From assembly GCA_900550105.1 (NCBI GenBank), contig URQW01000022.1, positions 1-38,825 of the forward strand: 38,825 bases of DNA, given 5' to 3'. Of this stretch, positions 16,263 through 24,914 are shown one piece after another. The stretch's first letter is position 1. Each line of letters opens with the position of its first letter. The notes beneath the pieces were generated by a model, which was not told where the DNA came from, ran no database searches, and saw only the letters and a list, made by a program, of their open reading frames with translations. The translations under genes were made by a program, and so were the position numbers. The stretch comes from an uncultured Pelosinus sp. Lineage in GTDB: Bacteria; Bacillota; Negativicutes; UMGS1260.

Positions 16263-16290
16263 GTAGAAGTGAAGAGGTAGAAGTGAAAGT
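16263..16290 (+). repeat. 14-bp tandem duplication before the SEDS gene
   Basis: GTAGAAGTGAAGAG at 16263-16276 is followed directly by GTAGAAGTGAAAGT at 16277-16290. It lies in the short leader before the FtsW/SpoVE-like gene and has no known role; replication slippage would explain it. Confidence 0.6.
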
Positions 16291-16313
16291 GTAGTAAAAA
16301 CCAAGAGGAGTTT

Positions 16314-17498
16314 ATGATTGTGAGAAGTATACCGCAGTTTTGGCGAAATCCCGTGGAGGCGCTGCTTGTTGTTACCATGTTACTTGTTTTGTTTGGTATG
16401 GTGAATGTTTTTAGCGCCAGTTTTGTAGCGGCTGGACAGCAATTTCATGATAGTTATTTTTATGTAAAGCGTCATTTGATGGTTTTAGGGATTGGTTTAA
16501 TTAGTCTTATTTTTTGCGCTAAAATTGACTATCGGCGGTGGCGCGGTCGTCCCCTTAATTATCTAATGCTAGGAACGCTACTCGTACTGATTCTTGTGCC
16601 GATTATGGGGCTGGACGCAAATGGGGCGAAACGTTGGATTCGTCTAGCTGGCATTAATTTTCAGCCTTCCGAGGTGGCGAAACTGACAGCGGTGCTCTTA
16701 TCAGCCGCCTACTTAGGGCCGCGCATTGATCGTCATCGCCATATTACCTTGTTTTCTCAGCCCATTTATGTTTCTTTGCTAATGGGGGTTATGGTATTAA
16801 AGCAGCCCGACATGGGAACAGCTGTGGTCATAGCGGGAATCAGTCTGTTTTTGTATGTTATAGCCGGAATTCCTCGCCAGCAGATACTAGGCTTATTTGT
16901 GTCTTTTTGCGTTGCTTGTGTTTATCTTGTGTTTGCCGCAGCCTATCGAGCCGAGCGAATTGCGGCGTGGCTTGATCCTTGGGCCTATCAGCAGGGGATT
17001 GGCTATCAGACGGTACAGTCGTTACTAGCCATTGGGTCAGGCGGCTTTTTTGGTACTGGTTTTGGGATGGGTTCAAGTAAATTCTACTATCTGCCAGAAG
17101 CTCACACCGATTTTGCTTTTGCGATTCTCGCTCAGGAAATGGGCTTTGTTGGCGCCGTCTGTGTTATTTTTTTACTTCTGGTTATTGGAATTTATGGGGT
17201 GCGGATTGCCCTTAAAGCGCCTGATGGCTTTGGTACGATACTCGGACTTGGTTTAACATCGCTCATTGTTGGGCAGGCTGTTGCTAATATTGCGATGGTC
17301 TGCGGTGTCATTCCTGTCACTGGGGTGCCGCTGCCCTTTATCAGCTATGGCGGCACATCCTTGTTAGTGAATATGACGGCTATCGGTATGCTCATGAGCA
17401 TTGGCCGCTATGGCGGCGCGGAACGACCTAGTTTATCGGAAGTTGTCCCCTTAGAGCGACCGCGGCTTAAGTTGGTACGACGTCGCATTGAAGAATAA
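16314..17498 (+). CDS. SEDS peptidoglycan polymerase, FtsW/SpoVE type
   Basis: A 394-residue polytopic SEDS glycosyltransferase with about ten membrane segments. Family signatures are GLDANGAKRWIRLAGINFQPSE, the HTDFAFAILAQEMGF loop containing the essential aspartate, and TGVPLPFISYGGTS near the end. It polymerises lipid II with a class B transpeptidase partner; the partner gene follows 80 nt downstream. The location next to a spore protein gene and outside a murein gene cluster favours the sporulation paralogue SpoVE, but FtsW cannot be excluded by sequence alone. AAGAGGAG precedes the ATG. Confidence 0.85.
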   Translation: MIVRSIPQFWRNPVEALLVVTMLLVLFGMVNVFSASFVAAGQQFHDSYFYVKRHLMVLGIGLISLIFCAKIDYRRWRGRPLNYLMLGTLLVLILVPIMGLDANGAKRWIRLAGINFQPSEVAKLTAVLLSAAYLGPRIDRHRHITLFSQPIYVSLLMGVMVLKQPDMGTAVVIAGISLFLYVIAGIPRQQILGLFVSFCVACVYLVFAAAYRAERIAAWLDPWAYQQGIGYQTVQSLLAIGSGGFFGTGFGMGSSKFYYLPEAHTDFAFAILAQEMGFVGAVCVIFLLLVIGIYGVRIALKAPDGFGTILGLGLTSLIVGQAVANIAMVCGVIPVTGVPLPFISYGGTSLLVNMTAIGMLMSIGRYGGAERPSLSEVVPLERPRLKLVRRRIEE

Positions 17499-17578
17499 AA
17501 ACGGCAGGGAAATACCTGTATTTCGTGGAATAAAAATAGGTAAGTAAAGTTTTATGAAATCATGGGAAGTGTGAATTG

Positions 17579-19546
17579 ATGCGTATCCAGACGGCCTCGC
17601 TTAAAGGGCGTATTGCCCTGACTGTAACTGTTTTCTTAGTTGTGATTGCAGGCTTAATTGGCCGGATTGCCTGGATTCAGTTTGTTGATGGTAAACAATA
17701 CAGTGAAAAAATGAAAAATCAACTTCAGGAGAATTTAAAGCTGCAGTCGCCGCGCGGCACAATTTTTGACCGCAATGGCAAAGAGCTTGCTGTCAGCAGT
17801 CTGAATAAATCCTTATATGCCAATCCTAGTGAATTTAACGGTGATCCTGATACGGTCGCAGCGGAACTGGCGCCAATCGTCAATGAGAAACCCGAAGAGA
17901 TCGTTGATGTTTTAAAATCCGGTAAATTCTTTGTGTATATACATCGAACATTAGAGCCAGAGCAATATAAGCAGGTAAAAGCGTATATTGAGCAGCATAA
18001 GCTGAAAGGGCTTTATTTTGTTGATGAAAGTAAGCGCTATTATCCCAATGATCGCTTGGCTGCGCAGGTGCTCGGTTTTGTTGGCACTGATGACGTTGGG
18101 CTTGATGGGCTTGAAATGAGCCTTGACAGTACGATCAAAGGGAAAAATATGCAACAGCTTGTCGATACGGACAACTACGGTATCCCTATTTTTAACTCCG
18201 TTTTTACCTTTACACCAGCGAAACAAGTAAAGAACGTATCCCTTACGATTGATAGTAATATTCAGTTTATTGTGGAGCAATGTCTTGACCGTGGGATTGC
18301 TATGACCAACGCTAGAGCGGCTACTGTTCTCGTTATGAATCCCAAAACGGGCGAGATTTTAGCTATGGCCAGTCGACCGACCTTTGATCCGAATCATTTT
18401 GATAAGGCTACGGCTGCGGCTTGGCGAAACCGTGCGTTATCTATTGTCTATGAACCGGGATCTACCTTTAAATCGGTGGTAGCCGCCGCCGCGCTGCAAG
18501 AAGGGCTCGTATATCCTGATGAACGGTTTACGGATCAAGGCTATGTAGAGGTGTCAGGACGGAAAATACAAAATGCCGATGAAGAGCGATTAAATAATAC
18601 GTCCTTTACCGATATTATTAAAAAATCCTTAAATACAGGTTTTGTCAAAGTTGGTATGCGTATTGGCGCTACGCGACTCATGGACTATACCCGTAATTTC
18701 GGTTTTGGCAAGCCCACAGGAATTGAGTTGCCAGGTGAAGAACAGGGTATTTTATTTAATCCGGCCGACATGAGACCGTCAGATCTGGCTACCATGTCGA
18801 TTGGGCAAAGTATTGCTGTCACGCCGCTGCAACTGATTACCGCGGTATCGGCTATTGCCAATGACGGGTTGCTATTAAAACCTCATATTATTAAAGCGAT
18901 TTATAATCCTGATGGTTCGACTGTGGCAACAAAATTGCCTGATCCGGTGCGTCAGGTCATTACGCCGGAAACAGCCCATACGTTGGTATCGCTTTTGGAA
19001 AAGGTAGTGTCTGAAGGTGGCGGGGTGAAAGCCCAGGTAAAAGGATATCACTTTGCCGGTAAGACGGGTACGGCTCAGCGATTAAATGAAAAAAATGGCG
19101 GCTATGAAGAAGGCCATTACATTTCTTCTTTTGTTGGCTTTGGCCCAGTAGAAGATCCAGCTCTATCGGTTCTCGTTGTACTTGATGATACGGGGGGCGA
19201 CTCTTATTATGGCGGACAAATTGCCGCTCCTGTTTTTAGCGACATTATGACGCAGCTTATGCGTTATTTGGAAATCAGACCAATTGGCGGCAATGTGCTG
19301 CCTCAAGTACCGCCGGCCCAAACAGCGGCAGAGCCGAAAGCTTCACAAGGTTCCTTGCCGCCAGTACCGCCAGGCAAGATTCTGGTGCCTTCGGTAGCCG
19401 GTAAGACCATTCGTGAAGCCGGTCAGATTTTGGCAAATAGCGGCCTTTGCTTTATTCCTATTGGCTCCGGCACTGCCGTCAATCAAAACATAGCACCAAA
19501 TCGGGTTGTTGAGCCTGGGGCGGAAGTTGTTGTTATCTTTGAATAA
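17579..19546 (+). CDS. spoVD: class B penicillin-binding protein with one PASTA domain, SpoVD/FtsI type
   Basis: A 655-residue protein. An N-terminal membrane anchor (about 15-35) is followed by the dimerisation domain (with RGTIFDRNGKELAVS), the transpeptidase domain with STFK (295-298), SLN (350-352) and KTG (495-497), and one C-terminal PASTA domain (about 600-655). A single PASTA repeat matches SpoVD rather than vegetative PBP2b-like proteins with two. It cross-links peptidoglycan made by the SEDS partner upstream. The ATG at 17579 directly follows an in-frame TTG at 17576; GGGAAGTG serves either. The assignment to spore cortex synthesis is inference. Confidence 0.85.
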   Translation: MRIQTASLKGRIALTVTVFLVVIAGLIGRIAWIQFVDGKQYSEKMKNQLQENLKLQSPRGTIFDRNGKELAVSSLNKSLYANPSEFNGDPDTVAAELAPIVNEKPEEIVDVLKSGKFFVYIHRTLEPEQYKQVKAYIEQHKLKGLYFVDESKRYYPNDRLAAQVLGFVGTDDVGLDGLEMSLDSTIKGKNMQQLVDTDNYGIPIFNSVFTFTPAKQVKNVSLTIDSNIQFIVEQCLDRGIAMTNARAATVLVMNPKTGEILAMASRPTFDPNHFDKATAAAWRNRALSIVYEPGSTFKSVVAAAALQEGLVYPDERFTDQGYVEVSGRKIQNADEERLNNTSFTDIIKKSLNTGFVKVGMRIGATRLMDYTRNFGFGKPTGIELPGEEQGILFNPADMRPSDLATMSIGQSIAVTPLQLITAVSAIANDGLLLKPHIIKAIYNPDGSTVATKLPDPVRQVITPETAHTLVSLLEKVVSEGGGVKAQVKGYHFAGKTGTAQRLNEKNGGYEEGHYISSFVGFGPVEDPALSVLVVLDDTGGDSYYGGQIAAPVFSDIMTQLMRYLEIRPIGGNVLPQVPPAQTAAEPKASQGSLPPVPPGKILVPSVAGKTIREAGQILANSGLCFIPIGSGTAVNQNIAPNRVVEPGAEVVVIFE

Positions 19547-19549
19547 GTA

Positions 19550-19571
19550 AAGGACGGCCTCAGCCGTCCTT
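19550..19571. terminator. hairpin between spoVD-like and spore protein genes
   Basis: A 9-bp perfect stem AAGGACGGC/GCCGTCCTT with a CTCA loop lies between two convergent genes. The T-run after it is weak on both strands, so termination efficiency is uncertain. Confidence 0.6.
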
Positions 19572-19594
19572 GCGATCAGACCCTTTTGTTAGCT

Positions 19595-19849
19595 TTAGCT
19601 GTTAGGATCCATCTTTGCGGTAAGCGAACCTGTATTTGCCTCTGACGAGCCGCCCATGCTGGCTTCGTACTGTGCAATCATTCTTCTGACCATATGGCCG
19701 CCGACGCGGCCGCAGTCAGCGGAGGTCATGGTAGCCCAGCCCTGGTTTTTAACATTATCGGCAATCCCAAGTTCTGTGGCCACTTCCATTTTCATACGGT
19801 CCAGAGCATTTTCGGCCGACGGTGTAACCGGTTTATTGCTTCTTGCCAT
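19595..19849 (-). CDS. small acid-soluble spore protein, alpha/beta type
   Basis: 84 residues. The protein shows the germination-protease site in MEVATELG (cleavage expected between E22 and V23) and the second conserved block GRVGGHMVRRMIAQYE. These proteins coat and protect DNA in dormant spores. GGAGGTG precedes the ATG. This is the strongest single proof that the organism makes endospores. A sigma-G-type promoter is readable upstream. Confidence 0.95.
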   Translation of the reverse strand: MARSNKPVTPSAENALDRMKMEVATELGIADNVKNQGWATMTSADCGRVGGHMVRRMIAQYEASMGGSSEANTGSLTAKMDPNS

Positions 19850-19880
19850 TGTAGTTCACCTCCTTTTGTGTTACTACTTC

Positions 19881-19910
19881 TATTATCGGGATTTGGCGCT
19901 TGAATTATGC
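19881..19910 (-). promoter_or_regulatory. sigma-G-like forespore promoter of the spore protein gene
   Basis: On the minus strand GCATA (19910-19906) is followed after 18 nt by GATAATA (19887-19881). The Bacillus sigma-G consensus is GMATR, 17-18 nt, CATWHTA, so only one base deviates. The position about 32-38 nt before the start codon fits. Confidence 0.55.
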
Positions 19911-19966
19911 TTGGTGTGGCTTGTCAAATAGTTGCACAAATGTCAGTAAAATCAGAGAGGGATATT

Positions 19967-20308
19967 ATGCATGAAATGGCCATCGCCGAAGGAATTTTAG
20001 ATCTTGTAAAAGACATGCAGGCGAAATACGAGTTTCGGATTGTTCGTGAAGTCCATTTGCTTGTTGGCGAAATGGCTGGTGTGGAGGCTGATTCTCTTTT
20101 CTTCTGTTTTGAAGCCGTAACGGCAGGGACTTTTTGCAGTGGCGCCAAATTATTTATTCAAAAGACGCCTTTGATTGGTTCTTGCTGTGAGTGCGGCAAA
20201 GAGTTTCCTATAGAGAACTATAAGTTTCTTTGTCCAAGTTGCGAGTCAAGAGCTGTAACGATTCTGTCAGGGAGAGAGCTTAAGGTAGATCATTTGGAGG
20301 TGGACTGA
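19967..20308 (+). CDS. hypA: hydrogenase/urease nickel incorporation protein HypA
   Basis: The start is taken at the ATG at 19967, which gives MHEMAIAEGI, because the histidine at position 2 is the nickel ligand of the family; AGAGAGG precedes it. 113 residues. The zinc site is formed by CCEC and CPSC near the C-terminus. HypA delivers nickel to [NiFe]-hydrogenase together with HypB, encoded 1 nt downstream. No hydrogenase structural gene is in the window. Confidence 0.93.
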   Translation: MHEMAIAEGILDLVKDMQAKYEFRIVREVHLLVGEMAGVEADSLFFCFEAVTAGTFCSGAKLFIQKTPLIGSCCECGKEFPIENYKFLCPSCESRAVTILSGRELKVDHLEVD

Positions 20309-20309
20309 C

Positions 20310-20978
20310 ATGGAAGTCAAGGTTATGGAAAACATTCTTGATAAAAATGACCGCATAGCTAGGTCGTTGCAGCAGATTTTTGCGGAAAAAGGTGTTTTTG
20401 CGCTAAATTTGCTAGGATCGCCTGGTGCTGGCAAAACAACGCTTCTCGAAAAAACATTAGCTTCGCTTAAAGGTAAGTTGCGTGTAGCTGTTATTGAAGG
20501 CGATTTATTTACGGCGAAGGATGCCGATCGCATTGGCGCTTTAGGCATACCAGTCATCCAAATTAATACAGGCGGCGGTTGTCATCTTGATGCAGCTATG
20601 GTCGAAAAAGCGCTTGCCAAACTGCCCTTAGATGACATTGATTTATTAATTATTGAAAATGTAGGAAATCTTGTCTGTCCTGCGGAATTCTTTATTGGTG
20701 AAGATGCGAAAGCAACATTGTTGAGTGTTACCGAAGGGGAAGATAAGCCGCTGAAATATCCGCTGATTTTTAAGGAAGCCTCTGTGGTTTTGATTAATAA
20801 AACAGATTTACTGCCCTATCTCCCCTTTGATCTTGCGGCAGCGAAAGAAGATATTACCACCTTAAATCCGACCGTTTGTCTGTTGGAGATTTCTTGTCAG
20901 AGCGGCGATGGTCTTGCCGCCTGGAGACAGTGGCTTTTGGATCAAGTACAGAAAAAACGGACGGCGAGGTCTTGTTAA
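20310..20978 (+). CDS. hypB: hydrogenase nickel incorporation GTPase HypB
   Basis: A 222-residue SIMIBI-class GTPase. It shows GSPGAGKTT (P-loop), the GGGCHLD metal-binding cysteine and histidine, ENVGNLVCP and NKTDLL. The N-terminal histidine-rich nickel-storage stretch found in some HypB proteins is absent. It acts with HypA in nickel insertion. GGAGGTG precedes the start region. The stop is immediately followed by the ATG of the Spo0E-like gene. Confidence 0.93.
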   Translation: MEVKVMENILDKNDRIARSLQQIFAEKGVFALNLLGSPGAGKTTLLEKTLASLKGKLRVAVIEGDLFTAKDADRIGALGIPVIQINTGGGCHLDAAMVEKALAKLPLDDIDLLIIENVGNLVCPAEFFIGEDAKATLLSVTEGEDKPLKYPLIFKEASVVLINKTDLLPYLPFDLAAAKEDITTLNPTVCLLEISCQSGDGLAAWRQWLLDQVQKKRTARSC

Positions 20979-21185
20979 ATGGAGCAACTGCGGGAACTGG
21001 AAGTCGAGATTGAGCGTTTGCGGCGAGAACTTCATGTTCTGGTTCAATCTGAGCGAAGCCTCGCGTTAAGCTGTGAAGAAGTTACGCAGATGAGCCATTT
21101 GCTTGATCAGATTATTGTAGAATACGAAAAGCGAAAGACCAGGCAAAGAGCACAGTTTTGCCAGAAAGATGGAGGGATATTATGA
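20979..21185 (+). CDS. Spo0E-like aspartyl-phosphate phosphatase
   Basis: A 68-residue all-helical protein. The second helix carries QMSHLLDQIIVEYEK, matching the Spo0E signature SQxLDxLIxxY. Spo0E-family proteins dephosphorylate response regulators such as Spo0A and delay sporulation. The first codon follows the hypB stop directly, and the stop overlaps the cheR start (ATGA), so it is translationally coupled on both sides. The target regulator cannot be read here; given its neighbours it could also act on a chemotaxis regulator. Confidence 0.75.
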   Translation: MEQLRELEVEIERLRRELHVLVQSERSLALSCEEVTQMSHLLDQIIVEYEKRKTRQRAQFCQKDGGIL

Positions 21186-21961
21186 GTGGAGATCAAGATT
21201 GGGAAAGCTTTAAACAAAAACTATTTGCAAAATCAAGTATTAATTTAAATGACTATAAGCCGGCGCAGATGCAGCGCCGGATCGGTAACCTCATGACTCG
21301 AAACGGTGTAACAAGCTATATGGCCTTTTTTGAACTCATTAACCGTGATGAGAAAATGTACAAGGATTTTATCGACTTTTTGACGATTAACGTTACGGAA
21401 TTTTTCCGGACCCCTGAAAAGTTTGTTGAGTTAGAATCAACGGTTTTCCCGGAAATGCTTCGTTCTACGCCGAAGCTGAGCATTTGGAGCGCAGGATGTT
21501 CTACTGGCGCTGAGCCTTATTCGATTGCCATGATTTTAGATGAACTTACGCCAAATACGCGTCATCGCATTGTGGCAACAGATCTTGACGTGGAAATGTT
21601 GGCCAAAGCGAAGCAGGGCCAATATGTTAATAATGAACTAAAAAATGTTTCGCCAGCTCGGATGAAAAAGTATTTCAAGCCTGTTGAAGGCGGCGCCGTT
21701 GTCAATGACGATATTAAAAACCGTATCGAATTTAAAAAGCATAATCTGCTGCTTGATCGCTTTGATACTGGCTTTGACTTGATTCTTTGCCGCAATGTGG
21801 TCATTTATTTCACAGAAGAAGCCAAAGATGGTTTATATCGTCGTTTCTTTGAGGCGCTTAAATCAAAAGGCGTTCTATTTGTTGGCGGTACGGAAGCTAT
21901 TTTGAATTTCCGCGATATTGGTTTTCAGCACTATTTACCGTTCTTTTATCGGAAACCTTGA
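21182..21961 (+). CDS. cheR: chemotaxis protein methyltransferase CheR
   Basis: The start is the ATG at 21182 behind ATGGAGGG; 259 residues. The N-terminal helical domain (1-75) precedes the SAM-dependent methyltransferase with NVTEFFRTPEKF, WSAGCSTGAEPYSIAM, and LILCRNVVIYFTEE. CheR methylates glutamates on chemoreceptors during adaptation; three receptor genes occur in this window. It is the last gene of the hypA-hypB-spo0E-like-cheR run. No clear terminator follows in the 55 nt before the convergent dacF-like gene. Confidence 0.93.
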   Translation: MSGDQDWESFKQKLFAKSSINLNDYKPAQMQRRIGNLMTRNGVTSYMAFFELINRDEKMYKDFIDFLTINVTEFFRTPEKFVELESTVFPEMLRSTPKLSIWSAGCSTGAEPYSIAMILDELTPNTRHRIVATDLDVEMLAKAKQGQYVNNELKNVSPARMKKYFKPVEGGAVVNDDIKNRIEFKKHNLLLDRFDTGFDLILCRNVVIYFTEEAKDGLYRRFFEALKSKGVLFVGGTEAILNFRDIGFQHYLPFFYRKP

Positions 21962-22016
21962 GTTACACTCCGAAATAATAACGAAGCTAGCCACGCTTAT
22001 GCGAGCTACGCTAAGG

Positions 22017-23174
22017 TTACAAGCCGCAGTTTGACAGAAGGCGATACGTTTTAAGTAACTGTGTCAGGAAGGCTTGTTCCAGTGAATCCTCCCGCACATC
22101 TTTTGCCGCGATGAGGTCCACGCTTTTCACGGCTTGCTGATCTTGAAAGAATACGATTTCACCAAGTTTTTGCCCCCGGTATACGGGGGCTTTTACTATT
22201 TCCGGCAAATGGTATTCGACTGTGGCGTTCTTTTTATTTTTAGCGGCAATGACGAGGGCGGCGTCTTCGGCAGCTAGCGCATCAACGGCAGAGTCCAGTC
22301 CTTTTTCTATTAAAACAGGCGCAATGACATCACCGGAAGCGGCCACATCCATTAGGGAAAATTGTGAGAACCCATAATTTAATAAAGCCGCCGCATCATG
22401 CCAGCGGGCGCTGTCGTGGAGTACTACGGCAATCAGTTGCTGGTTGTCTTTCGTAGCGCTGGCAACAAGACAAGGGCCTGCCCGGCCTGTTGTTCCTGTT
22501 TTTACGCCATCGGCTTCCGGCAGCATCCACAGCAGTTTATTCGTATTGCGTAGATTGCGGTCTGCTTCTTGACCGCGGCGGTCCGTCCAATCAATCTGCG
22601 TTTCTTTTAAACGTACAATGGCGGCAAAGGTCTGATTCATTAAAGCATACTGGGTGATGCGTGCTAAATCATAAGCCGATACGTAATGATCAGCGTGAGA
22701 GAGTCCGTGGGGATTCATAAAATGACTGCTGGCGGCGCCGAGTTCTAGCGCTCGTTGATTCATCAATGCCGCAAAGGCTTCGGTAGAGCCTGCTAAGTGT
22801 TGGGCAATTGCGACAGCCGCGTCATTGCCTGAGCGAAGTAAGAGGCCTGTAAGAAGTTCCCTCATGGTAATTTTTTGTCCGGTATAAAGCTGCATAGTAG
22901 AGCCTGGCGTAGCCGCTGCTGCGGGGCTTACTGTTACAACTTCGTCAAGGCGTCCGCTTTCGATTGCGAGTAGAGCTGTTAGAATTTTTGTCGTGCTAGC
23001 CGGAGCTTGGCGTTTCGTACTGTTTTTTTCGTATAAGACCTGACCGGTTCGGCCGTCTAATAAAATTGCGGCCTCTGCTTTGATGAGCGGTGCTCCTTGG
23101 CAGGAAGCTGCTGGGTAGAGCAAAAGCCATGAAAGGAATACTAACAGACAAAAATATAAAACCTTTTTATACAT
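22017..23174 (-). CDS. D-alanyl-D-alanine carboxypeptidase, S11 family, DacF-like
   Basis: The start is set at the ATG at 23174 with AGGAGGT upstream, giving a signal peptide (about residues 1-27) and 385 residues. Active-site motifs are STTK (60-63), SGN (115-117) and KTG in DGVKTGTTG. A C-terminal beta-rich domain follows. It trims the terminal D-alanine from peptidoglycan stems. Between sporulation-linked genes and next to a polysaccharide deacetylase, a DacF/DacB-like role in cortex maturation is plausible, though vegetative DacA types look similar. Confidence 0.88.
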   Translation of the reverse strand: MYKKVLYFCLLVFLSWLLLYPAASCQGAPLIKAEAAILLDGRTGQVLYEKNSTKRQAPASTTKILTALLAIESGRLDEVVTVSPAAAATPGSTMQLYTGQKITMRELLTGLLLRSGNDAAVAIAQHLAGSTEAFAALMNQRALELGAASSHFMNPHGLSHADHYVSAYDLARITQYALMNQTFAAIVRLKETQIDWTDRRGQEADRNLRNTNKLLWMLPEADGVKTGTTGRAGPCLVASATKDNQQLIAVVLHDSARWHDAAALLNYGFSQFSLMDVAASGDVIAPVLIEKGLDSAVDALAAEDAALVIAAKNKKNATVEYHLPEIVKAPVYRGQKLGEIVFFQDQQAVKSVDLIAAKDVREDSLEQAFLTQLLKTYRLLSNCGL

Positions 23175-23217
23175 AGGATACCTCCTGCTTGCATAAAGTT
23201 TGGTGGGGGTGGAAAGG

Positions 23218-23937
23218 GTGAAAAGGTGTATTTGGAAAACGCGCCGCACTGCTTTTTGGAGTGCCCTTGTTTTTGCTGTGATTGTATCGTTAGGCGCGGC
23301 GACTGACAAGCTGCAGGAAGAACAAAAAATGGTTCGCAGTGTTGCTACAACCCATCAAGTCGTTGCGCTGACTTTTGATGATGGTCCGAATCGCAAGGTA
23401 ACGCCAGAAATTTTAAAAATCCTGCGGGAAAAAGGAGTTCACGCCACGTTGTTTTTGTTAGGGGTTAATGCCAAGGAACAGCCAGAGTTAGTGAAACAAG
23501 CCATTGCCGATGGCCATGAGCTAGGAAATCACGCATTTACTCATACCCTTTTAAGCAAACTTTCGGCTGAGGCGATTGGGGAAGAACTTGACCAAACTGC
23601 TGCTGTAGTTAGACAGGAAACGGCCGTCGAGCCTGTATTATTCCGCCCGCCAGGCGGAGTAGCCAATAAAGCGGTGCTGGCTGCGGCTAAAGCAAGAGGC
23701 TATACGACAGTCACCTGGTCGGTTGACCCCGAAGATTGGCGTTGTCCGCCAGCAGAAAATATAGTGGAACGAGTCGTTTCGAAGGTAAAGCCTGGTTCTA
23801 TCGTTCTTTTGCATGATGGACAATACCCGCTTTCGACGCCTGAAGCTTTGCCGACGCTGATTGACACTTTGCGTCAGGAAGGTTATCAGTTTGTCACAGT
23901 CAGTGATCTTTTACAATATGAAGAAGTTAGTCCCTGA
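23218..23937 (+). CDS. polysaccharide deacetylase (NodB domain)
   Basis: The frame opens at a TTG at 23200; I prefer the GTG at 23218, preceded by GGGGGTGGAAAGG, which gives a short basic start and a signal anchor (239 residues). NodB motifs are TFDDGPN, HAFTH (metal histidines), RPPGG, DPEDW and LLHDG. It should remove acetyl groups from N-acetylated sugars of peptidoglycan or a surface polymer. The gene is divergent from the dacF-like gene with 43 nt between starts, so their promoters must overlap the coding regions or share this gap. Confidence 0.88.
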   Translation: MKRCIWKTRRTAFWSALVFAVIVSLGAATDKLQEEQKMVRSVATTHQVVALTFDDGPNRKVTPEILKILREKGVHATLFLLGVNAKEQPELVKQAIADGHELGNHAFTHTLLSKLSAEAIGEELDQTAAVVRQETAVEPVLFRPPGGVANKAVLAAAKARGYTTVTWSVDPEDWRCPPAENIVERVVSKVKPGSIVLLHDGQYPLSTPEALPTLIDTLRQEGYQFVTVSDLLQYEEVSP

Positions 23938-23971
23938 GGAAAAGACGAAAGAATTTTTTTGCAATAAGGTC

Positions 23972-24306
23972 TTGACAAAAAAGCTGTTTTTTTTATATAC
24001 TCATAACAACAATTGAAATGAAAATTTCGATGAACAGGAAGAGTACACAAGACCAGAAGAGTTCAGCGAGCCAATGGTAGTGAGAGTTTGGCGTCCGATC
24101 AGTCTGTCGAATGGGCCTGTGAGAAGCAGTCCGAGTCACCGTGTTGGTGAGGTAGGCGCTGCCGGAAACTTCTACCGTTACCTAGAAGCCAGTATCGGAT
24201 TTGATTGTCCCGTACTTGGTAGAGCCGGATGACTATATGTCATCAATCAGGGTGGCACCGCGAGTTAACCTCTCGTCCCTATTGTTAGGAGACGTGGGGT
24301 TTTTTA
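23972..24306 (+). promoter_or_regulatory. T-box leader with tryptophan specifier
   Basis: The promoter is TTGACA (23972-23977), 18 nt, TATACT (23996-24001). The stem I distal region shows AGCGAGCC...GGTAGTGAGAG (24065-24086). The specifier context GAA-TGG-GCC places codon TGG (Trp) at 24112-24114. The T-box core AGGGTGGCACCGCG is at 24249-24262; its TGGC pairs with a GCCA tRNA end, matching the G discriminator base of bacterial tRNA-Trp. The terminator stem (AACC..CGTC.CCTA with TAGG.GACG..GGTT, 24267-24301) and T-run end 30 nt before the next gene. Uncharged tRNA-Trp would switch on the ECF transporter operon. Confidence 0.92.
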
Positions 24307-24335
24307 TTTATCATTTTTAGGGAGGATGAACGAAA

Positions 24336-24914
24336 ATGAATGAAAAAGAGCTGAAACAGGAACCGATATTTACGAATTTTGATCAAAGCGAAGGAAATCG
24401 TTTCCGGTGGATTGCTGTGACGGCGCTTCTCTTAGCCATTGGCGCTATTTTACATTTCGTTGTTCCTAGTGTGGCGGGAATTTCGCCGAATTTTATGATC
24501 GCTATGTATGCTATTGCCATTAACTTGACAAGGCCGACGCTGTTACAATCTGGCGGCATTGGTTTAGTGGCAGGTCTGATTAATATACCCACTTCCAAAT
24601 CGGCGTTTCCTTTTGCCAATATCCCGAGTGAACTTGCTGGCGCGCTTTGCTGTGCCATACTGGTTCATCTCTTTACAACAGCCGGAACAAAACGGTTTGC
24701 TTTTTTACCAGGCGTATCAGCCGGGATCAGTACGATCGCCAGCGGTGCGATCTTTACCTTAATTTTAAAGTTCGTGTTAGCGCTTCCTTGGGCCGTATAT
24801 TTATATGGCATGTTACCTGTCGTTATCGCTGTTGCCGCGATTAATCTTGTGATTACGCAGCTCCTCTATTATCCGGCTGAAAAGCTCTTTCATCGTCAGG
24901 AGGAATCCCTTTGA
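24336..24914 (+). CDS. trpP: ECF transporter substrate-binding S component, TrpP-like
   Basis: A 192-residue membrane protein with about six hydrophobic segments. The first reads ALLLAIGAILHFVVPSVAG and is followed by SPNFMIAMYAIAI, resembling Bacillus TrpP/YhaG (AIGAxLH...P). The tryptophan T-box directly upstream supports tryptophan as substrate. It is followed by two ATPases and an EcfT protein in overlapping order, making a self-contained group I ECF importer. AGGGAGGATG precedes the ATG. The tryptophan call rests mainly on the T-box specifier. Confidence 0.82.
   Translation: MNEKELKQEPIFTNFDQSEGNRFRWIAVTALLLAIGAILHFVVPSVAGISPNFMIAMYAIAINLTRPTLLQSGGIGLVAGLINIPTSKSAFPFANIPSELAGALCCAILVHLFTTAGTKRFAFLPGVSAGISTIASGAIFTLILKFVLALPWAVYLYGMLPVVIAVAAINLVITQLLYYPAEKLFHRQEESL

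Noticed and set aside
16263..16290. The tandem 14-bp repeat as an operator before the SEDS gene.
   Set aside because: The repeats are purine-rich without dyad symmetry, overlap no recognisable promoter, and are best explained by slippage.
21965..22016. TAGC/GCTA pairs in the gap between cheR and the dacF-like gene might form a terminator.
   Set aside because: The stem is short and interrupted and no T-run follows on either strand.
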